NCBI RefSeq assembly: GCF_004364635.1
Contig: NZ_SOAX01000001.1
Span: 576,864-640,863 of the forward strand
Direction of reading: 5' to 3'
Source of the DNA: Halospina denitrificans
GTDB lineage: Bacteria > Pseudomonadota > Gammaproteobacteria > Pseudomonadales > Oleiphilaceae
DNA length: 64,000 nt
Shown here: positions 24,105 to 32,402 of the stretch, piece by piece
Numbering within the stretch: position 1 is the stretch's first letter
Layout: each line of letters begins with the position of its first letter
Position numbers and translations under genes: made by a program
The notes under the pieces: model-generated
Database searches by the model: none
What the model saw: only the letters and a program-made list of their open reading frames with translations
Told to the model about the DNA's origin: nothing

Positions 24105-25856
24105 TCAGGAGGTGCCCGCTACCCAGGCTTCAAAAGCCCCGGGTGACAGGGGCTTGGAAAGGTTAAAGCTCTGGGCCTCATCACAGCCGAAGTGCCTCAG
24201 GGTCTGAAGCATTTCCTCGGTGGTGCAGCCTTCGGCAACGGTTCTGTAGCCCAGGTCACGGGCAAGATTGATAATCCCCTTGAGCAGCGTCTTCCGGTGC
24301 TCCTTGTCTTTGCGCCAGTTCATGAAGGCGCGGTCAATCTTGACTGCGCCAGCGGGAATGGTCATTAGATAGGAGAGACTGCTGTAGCCGGTTCCGAAAT
24401 CATCGATTGCGATCCCGATACCCGACGCCTCCAGTTGTTTCAGCTGCTTGTGAACCCGCTGGCGACTGCTGAGCAGAGCGCTTTCGGTCAGCTCCAGCTC
24501 GAGGGCGCTGGGTGGCAGGTTCCAGCTGTCCAGGTGTTGCAGCAGCTCGTCCGTAAACCCCACCTCTTCAAGATTGGAGGCCATGACATTAATGGAGATT
24601 GGAAGCGTGATTCCCCGGTGATGCCACTGCGCAGCTTGCCGGATCGCGGTCCGCATGACCCAGTTGGTGAGACCCCGGGCCTGGGGCGTGTTCTCGACGA
24701 GGGGGATAAGCTCACCCGGCGATACATTGCCGAGTTCCGGGTGCTGCCAGCGCAGTAATGCTTCCGCGCCAACGCATTCACCGGAAGCCAGCGCCACGCG
24801 CGGCTGGAAGACCAACTCAAGCTGGTCCGACACCTCCAGCGCCCGTTGCATATCGTTCAGGAGCGCAAATCGTCGCTGGCAACCAACGTCCAGGGAGCGG
24901 GAGTAGGTGGCCGCTGGTTTTTCCCAATGGCGCGCATCCTGGCAGGAGCTATGGGCGAGACGCAGGACGTCTTCGGCCGCGGTCTGCCCGAGTACGAAAG
25001 GCACGATCCCAATCGCGGGTTGCACTGCCGCGGGCATGGTTTCCAGCTGGTTCAGGCTCTGGAGGCTGTCATGCAGCTGGAGGGCTTTCTGTTGGATGGT
25101 GTCGCTGTCTTCTGTCTGTCGCAGGAAGAGGAACTGGCAGGGGCCTGCAGAGTACAGCTTATCCCGCTCCGTCATCTGCGACTGAAGGTGCTGGCTCCCC
25201 ATCCGCGCGAGCTCATCCACCTCGCCGGGTCCCATGACGCGCGTCAGTGTATTGAGCTGGACAACGTCGAGCAGCTCAATGAGCAGGGCGAAGCATTCCC
25301 CGTCCGGAAAGTCCCGCGAGAGGTCGGCAAGATCGTCACTGACCTGGGCGCTGTTGGGAAGCGCGGTTGCGGGATCAACCCGGCCCAATGCCTGCTGGAG
25401 CTCGACCTGTGCCATAACCATGGCGCTGAGGTCCTGCAGGGTCCGGATTTCATTATCGGTGATGGAGCGTGGCTCATAGCCCAGCACACACATGGTCCCC
25501 AGGGTGTAGCCGTCACGGGTCACCAACGGAGCGCCGGCGTAAAAGCGCAACCCGAGCTGGGCCTGGGGGCTGTCGCGGTAACAATCGGATTCAAGGAAGT
25601 CCTCGATAACCAGGACTTCGGAGGTGGCGGAAACGCCGCTGCAGGGCGACTTGTGGCGGGGCAGTTCGCGCATGTCCGTCCCGACCCGGGACTTGAACCA
25701 CTGGCGGTCCTCGTCCGTCAGGGAGACGGCGGCAACAGGCAGGTCAAAAAGCTGGGTGGCCATGCGGGTGATGCGGTCAAAGCACTCGCTTGGCGGTGTA
25801 TCCAGCAGGTTGAGTTGCCGCAATGCACGCAGGCATTCTTCTTCGTAAAGGGACAT
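24105..25856 (-). CDS. GAF-degenerate GGDEF-EAL phosphodiesterase
   Basis: The 583-residue protein has a GAF domain (about 15-150; DLPVAAVSLTDEDRQWFKS), a degenerate GGDEF domain in which the signature reads SAGPCQF near residue 237 and cannot make c-di-GMP, and an EAL domain with EALLRW near 363, SINVMASN, ELELTES, DDFGTGYSSL and KIDRAFM. The catalytic set of EAL is present, so c-di-GMP breakdown is expected, possibly tuned by a ligand at GAF or GTP at the dead GGDEF. The start MSLYEEEC is chosen because AAAGGA lies nine bases before it; an upstream TTG is less likely. Confidence 0.88.
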   Translation of the reverse strand: MSLYEEECLRALRQLNLLDTPPSECFDRITRMATQLFDLPVAAVSLTDEDRQWFKSRVGTDMRELPRHKSPCSGVSATSEVLVIEDFLESDCYRDSPQAQLGLRFYAGAPLVTRDGYTLGTMCVLGYEPRSITDNEIRTLQDLSAMVMAQVELQQALGRVDPATALPNSAQVSDDLADLSRDFPDGECFALLIELLDVVQLNTLTRVMGPGEVDELARMGSQHLQSQMTERDKLYSAGPCQFLFLRQTEDSDTIQQKALQLHDSLQSLNQLETMPAAVQPAIGIVPFVLGQTAAEDVLRLAHSSCQDARHWEKPAATYSRSLDVGCQRRFALLNDMQRALEVSDQLELVFQPRVALASGECVGAEALLRWQHPELGNVSPGELIPLVENTPQARGLTNWVMRTAIRQAAQWHHRGITLPISINVMASNLEEVGFTDELLQHLDSWNLPPSALELELTESALLSSRQRVHKQLKQLEASGIGIAIDDFGTGYSSLSYLMTIPAGAVKIDRAFMNWRKDKEHRKTLLKGIINLARDLGYRTVAEGCTTEEMLQTLRHFGCDEAQSFNLSKPLSPGAFEAWVAGTS

Positions 25857-25968
25857 GGGGATCGTCCTTTCCGCCAATGAACCTGACTATGGGGGTTGCC
25901 CACAATTCTAACACTAAAGGATACATTCCCAGCCTACATGGGGATAACGTTAAAAGTCAGTAGTGTTA

Positions 25969-27039
25969 TCAGCCGTCCGGATCCTGCCGGCGGGCACGAT
26001 CACGTACCTCGGCGCGGGCCAGCCCCGGCCCCTCGAAATATCGTTGGCGCAAGCGCTGGATCGATGCTTCCCGGTCTTCCTGGCTCAGACCCTCCGCGTT
26101 CCCTATGGTCGCCCGTTCTTTGGCATATTCCTGGTATTGCTGCTGCCATCGCTCGTTGGCGGCATCAATCTTGGCCATTCGCTGCGCTTCTTCTTCGCCT
26201 ACATGCTGTGCCCGGAATGCCTTGATCTCCGCGTCGGTAGCACCTTCCTCGCGCATTGCCTCAACCCGCTGTTCCCGTGCCACATGGCCGGTGGTGCGTT
26301 TCCGGACTTCGGTGATTTCCGGCGGCGCCTCAGCTTCAATCCTCGCCAGCCGCTCCCGGCGCTCGCTTTCGGTCAGGTCCGGATTTCGTGTCACCTCCAT
26401 TCGGTTCAGGGCGTAACGTCCGTAGTCTTCCTCGGTACCAAACAACGCCTTGGCATTCTTCTGGCCCAGATAGCGGCGGCGCATGTCCACCAGGGTTTCA
26501 AAGGTTTGTTCCAGTGTGTCCACGTGGTTTTTCTGCTGTTGGGCGGTCAGGCCCTGCTGCATGTGATCCTGCTCGGCCTTGCGGTAATCCACGTAATCAT
26601 GAAGCAGGTCCACCGCCTGGCCCGCCGCCTTGTCCGGCAGGTTCTTCCGGGCCTGTTGCTCTATGTGGGCCACGACTTCCTCCAGGGACCGTTGGCCAAC
26701 GGTCGCCAGGAAATAGTCGAAGTAGTCGCGTACCTCGCGGCTGACTTCCAGGTTGCCGTCAGCGTCCACATTCAGCCGGCCGTCGACTTCCGTCCCCTGC
26801 AGGGAAGGGGCGAATGCCTCGTCGGCCTGTGTTGCATCGTTGGCTCGTGGCCCAGGGTCAGTTGTCTCTACTATAACGGCGGGTGTTTCGCCGGAAGCCG
26901 ATGCCGGCTCTGTTTCCGCAACCGAGGGCGTCCTGGCACTTGGCTCTTCCGGTTGCTGTTGGTCCACGCCCATGATCAGCCAGCCCGCAATACCCACGGT
27001 CACGGCAGTGGCGACACCAAGGAATCGTTTCGTAGTCAT
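25969..27039 (-). CDS. Lipase-specific foldase (lipase chaperone)
   Basis: A 356-residue protein with an N-terminal membrane anchor (about 5-22), a variable Ala/Pro/Glu-rich segment (25-80), and a long helical foldase domain with REVRDYFDYFLATVGQ, the conserved lipase chaperone motif, near residues 110-125. It stays in the inner membrane and folds the lipase in the periplasm before export. The start MTTKRFLG is preferred; an upstream in-frame ATG inside the lipase-foldase gap adds a Cys-rich stretch that is unlikely. It follows the lipase by 78 bases on the same strand, the usual order. Annotated lif/lipB/limA in relatives. Confidence 0.9.
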   Translation of the reverse strand: MTTKRFLGVATAVTVGIAGWLIMGVDQQQPEEPSARTPSVAETEPASASGETPAVIVETTDPGPRANDATQADEAFAPSLQGTEVDGRLNVDADGNLEVSREVRDYFDYFLATVGQRSLEEVVAHIEQQARKNLPDKAAGQAVDLLHDYVDYRKAEQDHMQQGLTAQQQKNHVDTLEQTFETLVDMRRRYLGQKNAKALFGTEEDYGRYALNRMEVTRNPDLTESERRERLARIEAEAPPEITEVRKRTTGHVAREQRVEAMREEGATDAEIKAFRAQHVGEEEAQRMAKIDAANERWQQQYQEYAKERATIGNAEGLSQEDREASIQRLRQRYFEGPGLARAEVRDRARRQDPDG

Positions 27040-27117
27040 AAGTCTTTGCCCAATTCCGGTTCCACAACAACAAAAGCCCGACACGCCGGAAGGGGTGCCG
27101 GGCTCCGGGTCGCTGGT

Positions 27118-28482
27118 TTACAGCCCCAGGTTCTTGAGTCGATTCGCGTGCTGGCGATACAGACTGACCGGGTTGGTCCAGCCCCGGATGCCAAAGAGCT
27201 GGTTGACCGCATCCGCGTGCTGCATGTCGTAATCCTCGGCAATGACCTTGCCCAGACGGGCGCTGCAGACATCAACCAGACCGTCGTTGGGCAGGTCGAA
27301 CACAGTGCCCAGGAAGGAGATGGGCGCGTTGAGCGGGTCCGCCCAGTTGGTGGAGGCGGTATTGCCGGTCCAGGAGAAGTACTTGACCTCGTGCCAGCCT
27401 CCCCAGGGGTCCTGGACCCAGTTGTCCCGCGCGCCACCCGGGGCGCAATAGGACGAGGTGTCCATGCCCTGCGGATAACGGTCATTGAAATCCTGCATGC
27501 CGGCCTTCGACAGCGACGTCAGTGCCGCCAGCGAATCCTGATCATGCCACTCGCCGGTCAGGATGTTGATGAGATTCCCCATCTTGTCGACCACATCCGA
27601 GACCGTCCCTTCGAAATTGGAACCGGGTGAAAGAGTGCCCCGCAACACATCGGCAACGCGCGAGCCCTTGTTCACGCCGTCCACCGAGGTGACGGATCTT
27701 ACCCGGTTCGGGCGCTGGGCCGCGGCATAACGGGAGGTGGGTGAGCCATGGCTGTGCCCGATGAGATTCACTTTCTGGAAGCCCCAGTTGGAGATCTGGT
27801 TCAGAAGCTGCTCACCGCGTTCCTCGGAACTGGCAAAGGCGGAGACACTGGCGACCCGCACCTCGGCATGGCTGCGTTCGAGGTTGTAGGGAATGGTGAA
27901 GAAGTAATTGAACAGCCCACCCAGTTTGTCAAAACCGGACACGCCGTGAACCAGGACAATCGGGAACTTGGTCTCGGTGTAATTGCCGGAGTTCCGGACC
28001 CTGAATCGCTGGTTGTCACCGTTGACGCAATCCCACTGGTGGATGTTGGCGCCATCATCATGGGAGACGCCGGACACGTCCAGGCACTTGCCGCTGTGCC
28101 GGGCCTTGAGCATGTAGTAGTTGTTGCCGGCGTAGGCGAGATGCCATTGCTGGTTTTCCCCGTCGCCGCAGTCCCATTGCTGGATGTTGGCGCCGTTGTC
28201 GTGGGACGCGCTGGAAACGTCGAGGCATTTGTCGCTGTATTTGCTGCGGATGCGATGGTAGCCGTCCTCGTAATTCTCCAGATACCAGCGCTGGTTATCA
28301 TTACCGTGACAACTCCACTGGTGGATATTGGTGCCGTTGTCATGGGATGGACCGGAAACGTCCACGCACTTGTTGCTGTGCAGCGAGATCAGGCGGTTTT
28401 CCGCATGGGCGGGATTGGCGGCCGCGATCAGACCACAAGCCATCGCGAGAACGCCAAGCGTACGCATGAGTCGAGCTATCAT
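27118..28482 (-). CDS. Secreted triacylglycerol lipase with N-terminal ricin-type lectin domain
   Basis: A 454-residue preprotein with a signal peptide ending ANPAHA (about 27). Residues 28-164 form three beta-trefoil repeats with QxW-type motifs (IHQWSC, NQRWYL; IQQWDC, NQQWHL; IHQWDC, NQRFRV), a ricin B-like sugar-binding module. The lipase domain (about 172-454) is of the Pseudomonas/Burkholderia foldase-dependent type: KFPIVLVHGVSGFD, nucleophile GHSHG (Ser244), likely Asp404 (GLVDVCS) and His422 (DMQHADAVNQ). Typical relatives have about 290 mature residues and no lectin domain. The start has AGGGGG five bases before it. The foldase gene follows. Export by type II secretion is expected. 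Confidence 0.92.
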   Translation of the reverse strand: MIARLMRTLGVLAMACGLIAAANPAHAENRLISLHSNKCVDVSGPSHDNGTNIHQWSCHGNDNQRWYLENYEDGYHRIRSKYSDKCLDVSSASHDNGANIQQWDCGDGENQQWHLAYAGNNYYMLKARHSGKCLDVSGVSHDDGANIHQWDCVNGDNQRFRVRNSGNYTETKFPIVLVHGVSGFDKLGGLFNYFFTIPYNLERSHAEVRVASVSAFASSEERGEQLLNQISNWGFQKVNLIGHSHGSPTSRYAAAQRPNRVRSVTSVDGVNKGSRVADVLRGTLSPGSNFEGTVSDVVDKMGNLINILTGEWHDQDSLAALTSLSKAGMQDFNDRYPQGMDTSSYCAPGGARDNWVQDPWGGWHEVKYFSWTGNTASTNWADPLNAPISFLGTVFDLPNDGLVDVCSARLGKVIAEDYDMQHADAVNQLFGIRGWTNPVSLYRQHANRLKNLGL

Positions 28483-28838
28483 ATAGCCCCCTTTTTGTCA
28501 TCTTGTTGTTGTTGGTTGTGAGGCAATGTCACCTGCCTTCAACTCAAGCCTCTCAGAGGCGATTAACGATTGGAAATAACGTATGGGCCTAACACCCAAT
28601 GGGGTTATCGCACCAAGCAGTGGTGGTGTCCGTTTTTGCAAATGGATTCCCGGCCCAATTAGTTGAAAGGGAAACTATTTTCCGGAAAGGAAGTGGTATT
28701 GCGATCCGCGCGGAGGCAGGGGGCCGGGGCCGGAAACGGGATCACGAATCTTCTGGAATGTGACATGAGTCACTCTTTCTTTGGTGCGCCATCGCCAGTG
28801 ATGCGAAGCGCACCGTGGCGCCGCCTCTACAGCGCGGG
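28483..28838. other. Lipase upstream region, no gene
   Basis: This 356-base stretch lies between the BamE-like gene and the lipase gene, both on the minus strand, so it should hold the lipase promoter. It contains a short perfect hairpin (GCCTCTCAGAGGC, 28548-28560) and a possible sigma-54 element described separately. No coding frame is supported. Confidence 0.5.
28637..28653 (-). promoter_or_regulatory. Possible sigma-54 (-24/-12) promoter of the lipase gene
   Basis: On the minus strand CGGGAATCCATTTGCA has GG and GC separated by 10 bases and ends TTTGCA, like the -12 half of sigma-54 promoters; the -24 half matches poorly beyond GG. It is about 155 bases upstream of the lipase start. Some Pseudomonas lipase genes are known to be sigma-54 dependent. 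A chance match is quite possible. Confidence 0.25.
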
Positions 28839-29147
28839 TTATTCCGTCGTGTTGTAAACGTAGGACGACACGGTTCCGTCCTTGTTGAAGCGCACTACCA
28901 GGTCGGTGGTTTGCGCATCATCGAACAGCGAGTAGCGGTACTTGCCATAGGACCAGGTGCGCTTGCCGTCTTCCACCCCGGTGCGCCACGGATCCCCGAA
29001 CATCTCCTGGATGTCGTCGCGGGTGGTCTCGCCAATCGTGATCTGCTCCACATTATGTGTGGCGAAATCCTCGCCCACAGTGGCGCAGCCGGCCAGCAGG
29101 CCACCGCTGACAAGCAGGGCCATGAGGGAGGTGGTGATTCGGTTCAT
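28839..29147 (-). CDS. BamE/SmpA-like outer membrane lipoprotein
   Basis: A 102-residue lipoprotein (signal ending LLAGC, Cys near 21) with the SmpA/OmlA fold: ITIGETTRDDIQEMFGDPW, followed by RTWSYGKYRY and strands. BamE itself assists the beta-barrel assembly machine; paralogues like this one occur elsewhere and may have other envelope roles. It is monocistronic, upstream of the lipase on the same strand but 356 bases away. Confidence 0.8.
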   Translation of the reverse strand: MNRITTSLMALLVSGGLLAGCATVGEDFATHNVEQITIGETTRDDIQEMFGDPWRTGVEDGKRTWSYGKYRYSLFDDAQTTDLVVRFNKDGTVSSYVYNTTE

Positions 29148-29317
29148 GGGGAACTCCTCGGGCTTGCGGATGTCCGGCCATCATACTGGTGGTGGCCGTG
29201 ATTGCCCAATGACTGGTCTTTCCATGAATCCTTGTTAAGGGCCCGGACAGGCGTCATGGACGAGCAGGCAGGCCCTGTAATATTGTCGGGTTTATTCCCT
29301 TGGTGATCAGATGAGCT

Positions 29318-29827
29318 ATGGCTGGATCGGAGGCGGAATGGGTAGAAGGAGCGCTCTGCCCCCTTGCAACGCCGCGTTTCATTGCCGATGAGATGCTTCA
29401 GGGCGCGGGGCAGTGGCTCAGGGTGGCCGGTTACGACACGGCCCTGCCCGCCAATGGCACCCGGGATCGCCATATTCTGGAAAAGGCGGTCAACGAGGAC
29501 CGCTGGTTGGTGACCCGTGACCGCGAGCTGGCCCGGCACCGGTTGGCGCCACAGTACGTGATCCTGGTCAGCGGCAACAGCCTGGAATCCAACCTGCGGG
29601 ACCTCACCCGACTGATTGACCTGGACTGGTTCCTGGCGCCGTTCTCGCGCTGCAAGCGCTGCAATTCCCCATTGGGCAACGGTAATCCGCCTGATGCCGC
29701 TGCCGAGGCTCCCTCTGATGCGAGTGAGGTTTCCCATTGCCCCTACTGCAATCAGGTCTATTGGCTGGGCAGTCATGTCCGGCGGATGCGGGGCCAGCTG
29801 GCACGGTTTAACCACTGGCGTTGGTAA
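29318..29827 (+). CDS. Mut7-C RNase domain protein
   Basis: A 169-residue protein with a PIN-like Mut7-C domain: acidic residues in FIADEML, TRDRHILE and LVTRDREL, then LIDLDWF, and a C-terminal zinc ribbon with CKRC and CPYC. Members are predicted RNases, named for the C terminus of the worm protein mut-7, with unproven targets. The N-terminal 20 residues may be a wrong extension, since the conserved part begins at RFIADEML. It is on its own between divergent and co-directional genes, 78 bases ahead of djlA. Confidence 0.8.
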   Translation: MAGSEAEWVEGALCPLATPRFIADEMLQGAGQWLRVAGYDTALPANGTRDRHILEKAVNEDRWLVTRDRELARHRLAPQYVILVSGNSLESNLRDLTRLIDLDWFLAPFSRCKRCNSPLGNGNPPDAAAEAPSDASEVSHCPYCNQVYWLGSHVRRMRGQLARFNHWRW

Positions 29828-29905
29828 CTGGGCTCCAGCCCGTTTACCATTCCGGATTTCGGGCGTGCCTTTGCGCGCTGACATGGGGTATTACGGAGCC
29901 TTGCT

Positions 29906-30685
29906 ATGTTGTTTGTCATTCTCATCGGTGGCGGTATTGGTTATGCCTTCGGTGGCTTTCCCGGGTTCCTGATCGGCGCCATTGCGGGTGTTGGGCTGGT
30001 CCGGTGGGCAAAGTGGAAGATCCAGAAGCGGCTGCGTGCCGTCCAGTCTGGCTTCATGGAGTCCGTCTTTGCTGTCATGGGGGCCGTATGCAAGGCGGAT
30101 GGCGTCGTGACGGACGATGAGATCAGGGTTGCCGAAGGGCTTTTCGAAAAGTTCCGCCTTAATGCCGAACAGCGGCAGACGGCAAAGGCCGCATTCAACC
30201 GCGGCAAGTCGGACGACTTTGACCTGGACGCGGCGCTGGCCGAGTTCATGCGTGTCAGCGGTGGTCAGTCCGGCCTGTTGCAGATGTTCCTCCAGGTCCA
30301 GGTGGCGGCCGTGGCCGCCGATGGCGAGGTGCACCCGGCCGAGCACGAGATGCTGGTCCGTGTGGCGCGCGGGCTTGGCCTCTCCGAACAGCAGGTGGAG
30401 CAGCTCGAGGCCCTGTTGCGTGGCGGCGCGGCCAGTGGCGGCGGCCCCTCCCGGGAAAAGCAGTTGGAGGACGCCTATAAGGTGCTGGGCGTGTCGTCCG
30501 ACGTCAGTGATGACGAACTGAAGCGCGCGTATCGCAAGCTGATGAGCGAGAACCATCCGGACAAGCTGGCCGGGCGCGGCATGCCGGAGAGTATGCGGGA
30601 GATGGCGGAGGAGAAGACCCAGGAAATCTCCCATGCCTACGACCTGATCAAGTCCGCCCGCGAGCAGGGAGCAACCAACGCATGA
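29906..30685 (+). CDS. djlA: DnaJ-like co-chaperone DjlA
   Basis: The 259-residue protein has one N-terminal membrane span (about 2-30, Gly-rich as in DjlA), a TerB-like helical domain (45-180; two DGVV/DGEV acid motifs) and a C-terminal J domain with the HPD motif (SENHPDKLAG). It stimulates DnaK at the inner membrane. The stop overlaps the start of the next gene (ATGA), so the pair is co-translated. Confidence 0.93.
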   Translation: MLFVILIGGGIGYAFGGFPGFLIGAIAGVGLVRWAKWKIQKRLRAVQSGFMESVFAVMGAVCKADGVVTDDEIRVAEGLFEKFRLNAEQRQTAKAAFNRGKSDDFDLDAALAEFMRVSGGQSGLLQMFLQVQVAAVAADGEVHPAEHEMLVRVARGLGLSEQQVEQLEALLRGGAASGGGPSREKQLEDAYKVLGVSSDVSDDELKRAYRKLMSENHPDKLAGRGMPESMREMAEEKTQEISHAYDLIKSAREQGATNA

Positions 30686-31413
30686 GCCTCGTACTGCACC
30701 AGTTTCCGATTTCCCATTTCTGTGAAAAGGCCCGATGGGCCCTCGACTACAAGGGCCTGGATTACCGTCTCCAGAACCATCTTCCGGGGCTTCATGTGAA
30801 GAAGATCCAAAAGGTGGCCGACAAGACCACGGTGCCTGTGCTTGAGCATGACGGAAAATACATCCAGGGCTCGGCGGCCATCATTTCCCATCTCGATGAC
30901 CAGTTCCCGGACAAACCCCTTACCCCCACTGAGGTGACACTGCGCAGCCAGGCCCTGGAGTGGGAGCGCTTCTGCGACGCGGACATTGGCCCGCATGTGC
31001 GCCGCTTCTGCTACGACACCCTGCTCCGCCATCCAAAGCGGGTGGTGCCCCTGCTGGCGCACGGTGGTCCCATCTGGGGCAAACCCTTCCTGCGCCTGAT
31101 GTACCCCAAGCTGCAGAAGACCATGCGCCGCATCATGAAAATCCGCGAGCCTGAAGTCACCCAGTCCCGCGAGGCCCTGGAATCTGCTCTGGAGCGGCTG
31201 AATCAGGCACTTGAGGGAAAGCAGTACCTGGTCGGCAACCGCTTCACCCGCGCGGACCTGGCCGCCGCCAGCCTGCTGGCCCCGCTGTTCATGCCCGAGG
31301 GTTACGGCCTGGACTGGCCGAGCGAGGTGCCATCACCGCTGAAGGAATGGATCGATAACCACGAGGCCCAACTGGACTGGCCCAAAAGGATGTACCAGCT
31401 GCACCGCTCATAA
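30682..31413 (+). CDS. Glutathione S-transferase family protein
   Basis: A 243-residue protein with a thioredoxin-fold GST N-terminal domain (LVLHQFPISHFCEKARWALD; VPVLEHDGKYIQGSAAI) and a helical C-terminal domain (about 90-240; FTRADLAAASLLAPL). The start overlaps the djlA stop by four bases. The stop overlaps cobS on the other strand by six bases. Substrate unknown. Confidence 0.88.
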   Translation: MSLVLHQFPISHFCEKARWALDYKGLDYRLQNHLPGLHVKKIQKVADKTTVPVLEHDGKYIQGSAAIISHLDDQFPDKPLTPTEVTLRSQALEWERFCDADIGPHVRRFCYDTLLRHPKRVVPLLAHGGPIWGKPFLRLMYPKLQKTMRRIMKIREPEVTQSREALESALERLNQALEGKQYLVGNRFTRADLAAASLLAPLFMPEGYGLDWPSEVPSPLKEWIDNHEAQLDWPKRMYQLHRS

Positions 31414-32175
31414 AGCGACCAGTGCGGTAAGCAGGGCCAGTTCCGTGAGCACCACACTGGCCCCGAGCGCATCCCCGGTATAACCACCGAGCGCCCGGTG
31501 AAGCTGCCTACCCCACAGAACACCCACAACCGCCGTCGCCAGCACAAAGGCCGTCATCAACTCCGGCAGCCAACAGCTCCCAGCGCCCGCCAGAAGCACC
31601 GAAAACAACGTCGCGGCCCCCAGCCGCTCCCCCGAAAACGTATCCGCCACCGGCTTGGTCTTACTCGCATCCGTATCCGTCACATACGGCACCAACGCCA
31701 TCAGAAACAAAGGCGCCAACCGCGACAACGCCGGCGCCAGCAACAACACCGCCCAAACCGGCTCAACCTCCACCAGCAACGCCAGCTTCAAAGCCAGGGC
31801 CCCAAACAACGCCACCGTCCCATAGGTCCCGATCCGGCTATCCTTCATAATCGCCAGCCGCTTCTCAACGGTAAACCCACCCCCAAGCGCATCCATCGCA
31901 TCCGCCAACCCATCCTCATGAAAGGCCCCGGTAATCCACAGATGCAGAATCAACACAGCCACCAGACTCACAAACTGCGGAAGAAACCCCACCAACACCG
32001 TGTAAGCCAACGCATAGAACGCCCCCAGAACCAACCCGGCAACCGGAAAATACACACTGCTCTGGTTCATCAATCGCTGCGAATAATCAATCCGAACCGG
32101 AATCGGTATGCGACTGATAAAGCCCAAGCAGAGCCAGAAAGCCTGCCACTCACGCTCCAGGGTGGTTTTCATCAC
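31408..32175 (-). CDS. cobS: Adenosylcobinamide-GDP ribazoletransferase
   Basis: A membrane enzyme of 255 residues that joins adenosylcobinamide-GDP with alpha-ribazole at the end of cobalamin synthesis. It has several hydrophobic spans and the conserved CobS motif TGAFHEDGLADAMDALGGG, followed by RLAIMKDSRIGTYG. No other cobalamin genes are in the window, so it may serve salvage or work with genes elsewhere. It ends convergent with the GST gene. Confidence 0.93.
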   Translation of the reverse strand: MMKTTLEREWQAFWLCLGFISRIPIPVRIDYSQRLMNQSSVYFPVAGLVLGAFYALAYTVLVGFLPQFVSLVAVLILHLWITGAFHEDGLADAMDALGGGFTVEKRLAIMKDSRIGTYGTVALFGALALKLALLVEVEPVWAVLLLAPALSRLAPLFLMALVPYVTDTDASKTKPVADTFSGERLGAATLFSVLLAGAGSCWLPELMTAFVLATAVVGVLWGRQLHRALGGYTGDALGASVVLTELALLTALVAL

Positions 32176-32267
32176 TGATCCTTATTTAACGGGGAAGGTT
32201 GTTCTATCCAAGTAGCTCGGCACTTTCGTCTCCGGGGTGCCATTCAGCGTCCAGCAATCAAGCCCGA

Positions 32268-32378
32268 GTGCCGGGGTGAGGTGGTTCTTTCAGGGAGGCT
32301 CGATGACAGGAAGTCATCGCGCCAGCGCCCATGGATGGGTTCACAGCGGTCCCTGAAAGAACCACCTCACCCCGGCAC
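32268..32378. repeat. Mosaic inverted-repeat element, copy 1
   Basis: A perfect 29-base inverted repeat (32268-32296 and 32350-32378) encloses an inner hairpin (CGATGAC / GTCATCG around 32300-32320) and a core containing CATGGATGGGTTCACAGCG. The core, read on the minus strand, aligns with that of the element at 38059-38164, although the outer arms differ. It lies 25 bases after the polA stop (minus strand) and about 90 bases before cobS, so it could also end polA transcription. Confidence 0.8.
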
Positions 32379-32402
32379 CAGCACGATACCTCAATCCAGA
32401 AG

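Noticed and set aside
25963-27630. Plus-strand frame of 555 codons across the foldase and lipase
   Set aside because: Spans two real genes and the gap between them; Gly/Leu/Val-rich antisense composition.
31498-32178. Plus-strand Arg/Gln/His-rich frame opposite cobS
   Set aside because: Low complexity caused by the codon pattern of cobS; no function supported.
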